NCBI GenBank assembly: GCA_002453155.1
Contig: DKGG01000047.1
Location: 855 to 30,287 of the forward strand
Direction of reading: 5' to 3'
DNA from: Bdellovibrionaceae bacterium UBA6776
Lineage (GTDB): Bacteria > Bdellovibrionota > Bdellovibrionia > Bdellovibrionales > UBA1609
DNA length: 29,433 bases
The notes under the pieces were generated by a model. The model did not search any database. It was not told where the DNA came from and saw nothing but the letters and a program-made list of their open reading frames with translations. Numbering within the stretch: position 1 is the first letter of the stretch; every line of letters begins with the position of its first letter. Below are positions 23,342 to 29,433 of this stretch, piece after piece. The position numbers and the translations under genes were made by a program.

Positions 23342-24919
23342 ATGTTAGGTCCAGGGGTCAGGTCGATACTTTTTATTGCTGCTTTAATTATAGGACAGGA
23401 GGTCTATCCTGTTACTGATAACCCCTATGAAACACAAAATGAAATTATCAATAGTCGAAATGGTGCTGGGGACTCAATATGCCAGGACGTGTATATTCAA
23501 ACCTTTAATGGATGTCCAATGGATGCAATGGCGTGCAAGGAGCTGGCGAAAAACGCTCAATTAGACTGCATTAGAAATTCATCTGAAATAGAAAATGTTA
23601 ACGATGGCCTTGGTGGTTTGGAGTCACTTGGTGGCGGATCTATGCAAGAATTTGAATCTGAAGCAAGAAGGTGCATGGGAAAAGATTCGGATGCACGCAC
23701 TTGCTGTGGAGATCCCTCTCAATGTGGAATTGATGGAACATTTAATTTTAGCTTGGCAGGAATGTCAGGTTCCTGCGAGCAGTTAAAAAACAGTGCGCAA
23801 AGTGCATATAATTCAAATGTAAAAGCAGGTTCGATCTGCAGTGAGCGAGCCGGAATTTGCTCAACGTCGTGTGAAGACACCATGAAAAAGTGGAATCCAA
23901 AATTCCAAAATTGTGCTACCGATCCATCTTGTGATCCAGTGATGATGGCTAAATATTTCAATGATATGCGAGCAGCGGTATCAAGATGTAAAGAAGATTA
24001 TCCAAAAGCTGAATCCCAAATGATCGCACAGGCTGATGAAAATCGAAAAAATGTTAAGGCATCGAAGGCCTGCCAACAGGCCTCAACAATTAATCCTCAA
24101 AAAGAAGAAACAGCGGACAAGGGAAAAGACCCTCAAACAGACGGCAAGGCCGAGCCTGCGAGTAAACCTTCGGATCAAACCACAGCGGACAACTCAGACT
24201 CTTCCAAAGAGAAGAAAGACGAGCAACAGCAACAAGGCGGTGGACTTGGCGATGCCATGCAAGGCCTTATGAATCAACAGCAGCAAAAAGACGAAGCGAA
24301 AACAGCATCCACTCAGGACACATGCAGTCTTTATCCAAACTCACCGGGCTGCGGAGGAACTGCGGACAACTTTAATGATCCTTCAAAAGTGGAATCCACT
24401 AAAGGCGATGCGGCCTCATTGTCTGACTTCAACACGGGATCTATCGATGGACTCCCACAGCAACCTCAATTTGGAAACTATGAAGCCAAAGGAGCACAAG
24501 GTCGCGCCATTCCAAACGGTGGTGGTGGATTCACCGGCGGCGGCGGTGGAGGAAGTGGTTTCGGTGACGAGGGGCAAGCCAATGGTGGCGATGGTTCGCG
24601 CACCAACACCGATATCTTAAATGGAATGCGTGGAGGCGGTGGCGCCAGCGGATCCAACAACGTAGATCCTTCTGCAATCAGTGGCGGTGGAGGATTTAGC
24701 GGATACGGAAACTCCAGTGGATTTCGAAACCGATTTAAAGGTTTGGATTTAAAGCAGTACCTACCCGGCGGGAAAAAAGATCCCAGCCGAAAAATCGCCA
24801 GTGTGAAAAACCCAACCGGCCATGCAGACATCGCACCTGTGGGCGAAAGCATGTTCAAAATCATCTCGACCCGCATGAGCCTGATGTGCAAAATGAAGCG
24901 CCTGATCGGCTGCGATTGA
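23342..24919 (+). CDS. Secreted Cys-rich / Gly-rich modular protein, unknown function
   Basis: 525 residues from the ATG at 23342, preferred because it gives a clean signal peptide (RSILFIAALIIGQEVYP); the open frame extends to a TTG at 23303 without a ribosome site. Four zones are visible: an N-terminal domain with 16 cysteines (about 47-244); a Lys/Glu/Asp/Gln low-complexity linker (about 250-325, ending QQQQ blocks); a Gly-rich stretch (about 385-462, runs of 4-6 Gly); and a compact C-terminal module (465-525) with LDLKQYLPGGKKDPSRK and two cysteines in MCKMKRLIGC. No catalytic motif recognised. An envelope or extracellular structural/adhesive role is possible. Confidence 0.7.
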   Translation: MLGPGVRSILFIAALIIGQEVYPVTDNPYETQNEIINSRNGAGDSICQDVYIQTFNGCPMDAMACKELAKNAQLDCIRNSSEIENVNDGLGGLESLGGGSMQEFESEARRCMGKDSDARTCCGDPSQCGIDGTFNFSLAGMSGSCEQLKNSAQSAYNSNVKAGSICSERAGICSTSCEDTMKKWNPKFQNCATDPSCDPVMMAKYFNDMRAAVSRCKEDYPKAESQMIAQADENRKNVKASKACQQASTINPQKEETADKGKDPQTDGKAEPASKPSDQTTADNSDSSKEKKDEQQQQGGGLGDAMQGLMNQQQQKDEAKTASTQDTCSLYPNSPGCGGTADNFNDPSKVESTKGDAASLSDFNTGSIDGLPQQPQFGNYEAKGAQGRAIPNGGGGFTGGGGGGSGFGDEGQANGGDGSRTNTDILNGMRGGGGASGSNNVDPSAISGGGGFSGYGNSSGFRNRFKGLDLKQYLPGGKKDPSRKIASVKNPTGHADIAPVGESMFKIISTRMSLMCKMKRLIGCD

Positions 24920-25189
24920 GATCATATTGTCTTCGAACTAGTCAACTTTTGAAAATCATTCAATTTAGTGGCCTTAGTTAAAAATTTATAAATTATCCTG
25001 TGTTTTTTAACTCCATGATTTTTCAATAAAATTGGGAATAGATTTAGCAATTTCAATCTCACGAAAAAGTGGCCCGGCCTTTGAATCGTCTATCCAAAAA
25101 AATAGGGAAATAAATTAAAACTCCTTAGAGGAGTCACAAATATTACCCCTAGGCACTCATATTGTTAAAGACTGTACGGAAGAGATTTT
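24920..25189. other. AT-rich 270-bp gap; possible gene remnant on minus strand
   Basis: No gene with a start codon. A small hairpin (ACTCCT-TAG-AGGAGT, 25120-25134) lies upstream of the next gene. On the minus strand 25007-25114 is open for 36 codons and reads like real protein (WIDDSKAGPLFREIEIAKS, ending EKSWS and a TAA), but it lacks any start codon and is probably a decayed 3' fragment. GGAAGAG at 25178-25184 is the ribosome site for the downstream gene. Confidence 0.4.
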
Positions 25190-26656
25190 ATGAAGAAATA
25201 TTTAACAATTCCCTTGAGATCTTTATTTGATTCAATAGGAATTGTTAAAAATTTAGTAATTCAAAGCTCCAATCGAAATATAAACATCATTGTAACTACT
25301 GAAGATGTGGTTTTGATCCCAACTACAGCCAAAAGCTATCAACAGTTTCAAATCTTAGATTTATTTTTAGATACGCTTGTCGCTAAAGATCCAGAGTTTG
25401 GATACATGAGTCGATTGGCATCGAATTGGGTCGTATCGGAAAATGGGAAAGAGTATGCCTTCACAATTGATGGCAATGCGGCTTTTCACGATGGATCCGC
25501 AGTCAGACCAATAGATGTTGTGAACGCTGTCCAATCGCACTTATCAGCGGACTCAAGATCGATACTAAGACCTTATTTGGCAAATGTATTGAAGTCTGTG
25601 GAAGTCGTAGATGAGAACAGGGTTAAATTTACTCTTTTGGGACCGTATCCAGCGTTTATAGATCTCCTTTCAATGCCCGGATTTGGAATTTACAAGATTG
25701 ACCGACAAAATGATGAAGAAGTTGTCTTGGGCACAGGCCCTTTTAAATACCTAGGACTAAGCAACGAAGGCTGGTGTCTTAAAAGGAACCTAATAAATTC
25801 AAATTATAAAGGAAATATAGATCAAGTTTGTATTCGAAGAGTTAGAGATGTCGAAGCTACCATCGAGGAGCTAAAATCCAAAAAAGTAGACCTATCTTTG
25901 GGATCTCCATTGGAGGTAGCTAGAGCCATGAACGCAGAAGAGGGGTTTGTCAAATTTCCTAATCAGGGCCTGGTTGTTACTCATGCCCTTTTAAATCTAT
26001 CAAAACCAAATCTTAAGAGTGTAGATACTAGAAACTTCATAAAAAGACTTTTTGAAACATTAAAGTCAAAAGATGATTTCCTCACGGAATATGACACAAA
26101 ATTAAACACGTTTTTTCCTAGAGGAATTATGCCGGAAAGCTATTATGAAGGTCGAAAAGTAAATAAAGTGGCTTCGCACAATCATCTTAAAGAATTAAGT
26201 ATCCTCTTTCCCAAAGGCATATTTCTAAAGAAGACAAAAAAAATGATTGTAGAAGAACTGAATAAAAATGGAATAGAAGTTCATTCAAAAAGCTTAAAAG
26301 GTAAGGAATATTTAGAGGAGATATTGGAATCGAACTTTGATATTTTGATCGCGCCATATCAAGGCGTATTTCCAGATCCAGATGGCTTTTTGGAAATGCT
26401 GGACCCGAATTCGATTTTAAAAAATATGAAGATTCCAGTGGCAAAATTGTTTAAAGAGCTAAAAAACTTTCGATTTAAGAAGGAAAAAGGTGAAAGATTA
26501 TCTGGTTACACCAAGGCGTTTAAAGATTGGGAAAATAATTCTTACATAATCCCAATCTCTCAAAATGGAATTCCTGTGGTATTCAACAAACGTATATCGA
26601 TACCAGATATGAATTTTGGATTTCATCTAAGTCTTAGGGATGTGAGACTCAAATAA
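25190..26656 (+). CDS. Solute-binding-protein family 5-like protein without export signal (1)
   Basis: 488 residues. The segment LASNWVVSENGKEYAFTI then AFHDGSAVRPIDVVNAVQ (about 75-112) is the hallmark of the peptide/nickel ABC substrate-binding family (SBP_bac_5). A late VFPDPDGFLEML segment fits the second lobe. There is no signal peptide or lipobox: the N-terminus is polar and an in-frame TAA at 25166 rules out a missed upstream signal. ATG is served by GGAAGAG 5 bases upstream. No permease or ATPase gene is nearby. Stand-alone cytoplasmic SBP-like proteins are unusual; SgrR-type regulators carry such a domain fused to a DNA-binding domain, not seen here. Possible cytosolic ligand sensor (inferred). 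AT-rich compared with the atp region. Confidence 0.75.
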   Translation: MKKYLTIPLRSLFDSIGIVKNLVIQSSNRNINIIVTTEDVVLIPTTAKSYQQFQILDLFLDTLVAKDPEFGYMSRLASNWVVSENGKEYAFTIDGNAAFHDGSAVRPIDVVNAVQSHLSADSRSILRPYLANVLKSVEVVDENRVKFTLLGPYPAFIDLLSMPGFGIYKIDRQNDEEVVLGTGPFKYLGLSNEGWCLKRNLINSNYKGNIDQVCIRRVRDVEATIEELKSKKVDLSLGSPLEVARAMNAEEGFVKFPNQGLVVTHALLNLSKPNLKSVDTRNFIKRLFETLKSKDDFLTEYDTKLNTFFPRGIMPESYYEGRKVNKVASHNHLKELSILFPKGIFLKKTKKMIVEELNKNGIEVHSKSLKGKEYLEEILESNFDILIAPYQGVFPDPDGFLEMLDPNSILKNMKIPVAKLFKELKNFRFKKEKGERLSGYTKAFKDWENNSYIIPISQNGIPVVFNKRISIPDMNFGFHLSLRDVRLK

Positions 26657-26677
26657 ATGAAAATCATAGATTTATTT

Positions 26678-26718
26678 CTAGCCCTTTCAAAGAAACAAGG
26701 AAAACTTGAAATGGCTAG
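26678..26718 (+). repeat. Imperfect inverted repeat between the two SBP-like genes
   Basis: CTAGCCCTTTCAAAG (26678-26692) pairs with CTTGAAATGGCTAG (26705-26718) with one mismatch and one bulge around a 12-base loop. It lies in the 81-base gap between the two genes, 19 bases before the downstream ATG. It lacks a U-run, so attenuation, mRNA processing or stabilisation is more likely than termination. A 25-codon open frame (26657-26734) spans the same bases. Confidence 0.45.
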
Positions 26719-26737
26719 AAAGAGTTTTGACTAAGGT

Positions 26738-28216
26738 ATGAACAATTTGAACCTCGAATATTTCTTTGTTTCAAAATCACCTCGGCCTTTTAGTATCAAT
26801 CCACTTCATTCGGATTCAATGTCGAATGCTGTTGTGATGGATGCCCTTGTAGGGACTTTAGTCAAATTTGGCAATGCGGAAAAATTTGAACCGTATTTGG
26901 CCAGTTCATGGGAATATTCTAGGGATCAATTGGAGTGGAAATTTCCGATTCGGCAAAACCTTACTACTAAAAATGGATTTTTGATCAATGCTAAAACCTA
27001 TGTGGATAGTATTCAACGACAAGCGCGGGTATTAAAATCTTGGGGAAGTCTGCTTCAGTTCGACCGATTGGAAGGTTGGCAAGAGTTTAAGAATTCAGAA
27101 ACTAATAAGATATCTGGGATTTATTTTACAGAACAAAATGAAGTTGTATTTAAGTTCGTTAGAAAGCCGAAACTATTTTTAGATCTTCTAAACTGTGCCT
27201 ACTTCGGATTTTATTCCCCAGAAAACTATGATGAAAACGAAAATTGGAAGTTAAGTCAGGATTTTGACTTTTCGGGATCACATTTTTTAACAAAATTGGA
27301 TGCCAAGAAAAATGAAATTTCCATAGAAAAACGAGAAGGTTGGTTTTCCAATTTAGAAGAAACTCCAAAAAAAATAACGTTTAAATTTGTTCAATCGGTA
27401 AATCAGAGTATCAATTCTTCTAAGATTCAAATTTTTCAGACTGGGGATATTGACCACGTCGACAATTCAAAATTTTCAATCATTCGTGCTCCTCATGAAT
27501 TTCTGTGCGCGTTAGTTTTGAGTCCAAAGCGAAACAGCGGTTTTAAAAATTTAAACGCGCGTAGAGCCTTTGCGAAGAAGCTAAGGAAAAATTTAAAAAG
27601 GCTAGATTTCCAGTCGATGAGAGCTGAAATCTCCGATAGATTCTGTGCAGATAACAAAGTTCCCGATGATGTCGTTCATAAGGTTTTGAATTCTGAAGAA
27701 AATTTTGAGTTTAAAGATGCCCAGTTAACTTTAGTAAATTTGGCATCAGTTCTTTCGGTTTCCGAATCCGATCAATTGATTGAAAAGATTGTCCAAACGC
27801 TAAATGAGATGAACATCGCATTGAAGATTTTGAGTCCGGCTGAAATTGGAGAGGGCTGGATGGAAAAGGTTCTGTCCGATGAAAAATTCGACATGAGGCT
27901 GGTTTCGGTCTTGGCGGGAAAGGAAATTTCAAATCTAAACAATGAACTGATGTTTTGCACGAAAATGGGGGTCCGATTTCCAGATCCTAACGGAAGAATG
28001 TGCGATCTAATTCGAGAATATGAATTGGCCGAAAGGGACGTGGACGAGAATTATGAGAAGGCTTTCTATGAAATCCTGTATGACGAGGCATGTGTGATCC
28101 CAATTTTGAATTTGAGAACTTCCTGGATCTATTCCAACTCAATATCTATTCAACCGAGTGCATTCGTCCCGCCATACCCAAGGTTTGATCGTCTTCGGCT
28201 GCTTAGAAAATCCTAG
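26738..28216 (+). CDS. Solute-binding-protein family 5-like protein without export signal (2)
   Basis: 492 residues, divergent paralogue-like neighbour of the previous gene. The fold match starts almost at the first residue (LEYFFVSKSPRPFSINPLHS), with LASSWEYSRDQLEWKFPI (about 54-71) in place of the family's SW...dg..ytF pattern. FHDG is replaced by TKNGFLINAKTYVDSI. RFPDPNGRMCDLI and an AxxIPILNL segment near the end fit the C-terminal lobe. No signal peptide or lipobox. ATG follows AAGG in TAAGGT. Co-directional and 81 bases from the first, so probably one operon. Function unknown; the pair may act together. Confidence 0.68.
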   Translation: MNNLNLEYFFVSKSPRPFSINPLHSDSMSNAVVMDALVGTLVKFGNAEKFEPYLASSWEYSRDQLEWKFPIRQNLTTKNGFLINAKTYVDSIQRQARVLKSWGSLLQFDRLEGWQEFKNSETNKISGIYFTEQNEVVFKFVRKPKLFLDLLNCAYFGFYSPENYDENENWKLSQDFDFSGSHFLTKLDAKKNEISIEKREGWFSNLEETPKKITFKFVQSVNQSINSSKIQIFQTGDIDHVDNSKFSIIRAPHEFLCALVLSPKRNSGFKNLNARRAFAKKLRKNLKRLDFQSMRAEISDRFCADNKVPDDVVHKVLNSEENFEFKDAQLTLVNLASVLSVSESDQLIEKIVQTLNEMNIALKILSPAEIGEGWMEKVLSDEKFDMRLVSVLAGKEISNLNNELMFCTKMGVRFPDPNGRMCDLIREYELAERDVDENYEKAFYEILYDEACVIPILNLRTSWIYSNSISIQPSAFVPPYPRFDRLRLLRKS

Positions 28217-28434
28217 GCGCCTGGAAAAATGGACTGTCTGAGTTTGTATTTTGGTATGGTCATTGCCGACAATCCTAAATCCTTAAAATTACATCTTAAC
28301 TCCAAAAACTGACTAAACTATATCCATAGATATTTTACAGAAATCATCCCTAAGCACATAATTTCATTGGATTATTTCAGGAGTAGGCGTAGTGTGTCGC
28401 ACATAGTCATTTAGTCTGAGAAAGGCCTGCTTAC
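28217..28434. other. 218-bp gap before second protease
   Basis: AT-rich spacer with no recognised gene, terminator or repeat. A 27-residue open frame from the ATG at 28229 has no supporting features. The ribosome site for the protease (AAAGG, about 28421-28425) lies at the right end. The promoter was not identified with confidence. Confidence 0.4.
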
Positions 28435-29346
28435 GTGTTGAAACGTCAATTTCCTCATTTGAAAAACTTATCAATCTTTCCTTCCTTTATTGGGATGCTG
28501 TTTCTTGGGAACTTTGCAGTGGCGATGCCTCGACCGATTTCCAACTTGGCAAAAAAGAAGTTCGAACCCGTTAACACTCGAGCGTACCAAGACTTGATTC
28601 AAAACATCGCAGTCTATGGTCAAGATGAACGAAAACTGACGGATTCCGAAAACACCCGTGCAACCATGAGAGTCTTTTGCGTTTTGCCAGAGACAGAAAA
28701 AGGCGAAGATGGAACTGAATATGCCTCGCTTCTGGGTGTTGCAAGTTTAACTGGGCCCAAACAAATTTCAACGGCTTCTCACGTGATCACTCCTAAGGAC
28801 AATTGCAAGGAGTTTCATGATCTGACCAAATGCTACGTTCAAGAAACCGTCACAAAAGAATTTTTTCGATTTCGAGCAGAAACAGTCAAAGGAAAACCAA
28901 ACTGCATCAATAGAATTACGGATGTTGGAAGTGACGAAATTCGAATTAAAATTGAAACCGCTCCACGAGGAATTCGTCATTATGACATTGGCGATGGCAA
29001 AAACCTCAAAGTTGGAGACCGCTTAACCGTTGTTGCCACACAGGCTTACAATTTTATGGATGGTGACATTAATCATAACAAACGTATTATACAAACTTGC
29101 AAAGTTTTAAAAGTTGAAGCGAAGAAGAACCGATTGCGCACTGACTGTGACACGGGTGCGGGGCAGTCCGGAGCCATCTTGTTGAATGACCGTTGGGAAG
29201 CTGTCGGAGTTCTTTCTGCAGACTATAACGTCGGCGATAAAAAAGTTTCGCCAAAGGGACTTGACGGAGTATATCTCAATCCGGATGGGCTCGAAGCTGA
29301 GGTAAACACCAACTTTTCTGTGTTTACAATTTTGAAAGCCGATTAA
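28435..29346 (+). CDS. Secreted trypsin/V8-like serine protease
   Basis: 303 residues. Signal peptide about 1-30 (FIGMLFLGNFAVAM). The triad is visible as His116 in ISTASHVIT, Asp167 in VGSDEIRIKIE and Ser245 in DTGAGQSGAIL. The last glycine of the usual GxSGG is Ala here. IAVYGQDERKLTD (58-70) matches the corresponding segment of the protease at 22435-23265, so the two are homologues. Start is GTG at 28435 (or the adjacent TTG), with AAAGG about 10 bases upstream. Likely exported to periplasm or outside; secreted serine proteases are abundant in bacterial predators. Confidence 0.82.
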   Translation: MLKRQFPHLKNLSIFPSFIGMLFLGNFAVAMPRPISNLAKKKFEPVNTRAYQDLIQNIAVYGQDERKLTDSENTRATMRVFCVLPETEKGEDGTEYASLLGVASLTGPKQISTASHVITPKDNCKEFHDLTKCYVQETVTKEFFRFRAETVKGKPNCINRITDVGSDEIRIKIETAPRGIRHYDIGDGKNLKVGDRLTVVATQAYNFMDGDINHNKRIIQTCKVLKVEAKKNRLRTDCDTGAGQSGAILLNDRWEAVGVLSADYNVGDKKVSPKGLDGVYLNPDGLEAEVNTNFSVFTILKAD

Positions 29347-29433
29347 TTTTTTGAGGTTTTAAAAGCGGGGGTTCTTTTCGACTTCGAGTGGTAGGGAGTG
29401 ATTTTGAGAGGTTATCGCCATATTGATATAGAT

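Noticed and set aside
24478..24891. Antisense Pro-rich open frame opposite the Gly-rich region
   Set aside because: Pro runs are simply the complement of Gly codons on the coding strand.
28229..28312. 27-residue ORF before the second protease
   Set aside because: Too short, no conserved features, weak ribosome site.

Overview
The window is a chromosomal replication-origin neighbourhood from a Gram-negative bacterium. Gene order and protein character point to the predatory Bdellovibrio-type lineage (Bdellovibrionota, formerly Deltaproteobacteria). The reasons are: dnaA-dnaN-recF divergent from rpmH-rnpA-yidD-yidC-jag-mnmE-mnmG-rsmG; then parA-parB-bactofilin-atp in one run; an ATP synthase cluster with two b-type stalk subunits and no a or c genes; and a right-hand accessory block of secreted V8/trypsin-like proteases. 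This placement is inferred from recognition, not from a database search.

Left part (1-3663, minus strand): recF (cut by the window edge), dnaN and dnaA read leftwards. The 219-bp dnaA-dnaN gap carries a convincing oriC. It has three same-orientation DnaA boxes spaced exactly 22 bp apart, two more boxes in the opposite orientation, a TAG x4 DnaA-trio-like run and an AT-rich unwinding region. The divergent dnaA/rpmH gap (3664-3887) separates this from the rightward genes.

Middle-left (3888-10747, plus strand): a tightly packed ribosome / membrane-insertion / tRNA- and rRNA-modification operon: rpmH, rnpA (GTG start inside rpmH), yidD, yidC, jag, mnmE, mnmG, rsmG. Next comes a small lipoprotein gene on the minus strand. 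It is bracketed by two parS centromere sites: its stop codon abuts one and its start codon lies inside the other. parA, parB and a bactofilin follow with overlapping ends, suggesting coupled chromosome segregation and cytoskeletal scaffolding.

Middle-right (13798-19712): the F1Fo ATP synthase operon b'-b-delta-alpha-gamma-beta-epsilon, probably started by a sigma70-like promoter in the bactofilin-atpF' gap and ended by a strong bidirectional hairpin shared with the convergent gene, a lipoprotein GH3 (NagZ/YbbD-type) beta-N-acetylglucosaminidase.

Right part (21653-29433): accessory genes, visibly more AT-rich from about 24.9 to 28.4 kb. They are an outer-membrane beta-barrel candidate, a secreted trypsin-like protease translationally coupled to it, a secreted Cys-rich/Gly-rich modular protein, two tandem solute-binding-protein-like genes lacking any export signal, and a second protease related to the first. 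No tRNA, rRNA, CRISPR array or insertion sequence was seen. The accessory block is the part least explained by known families.
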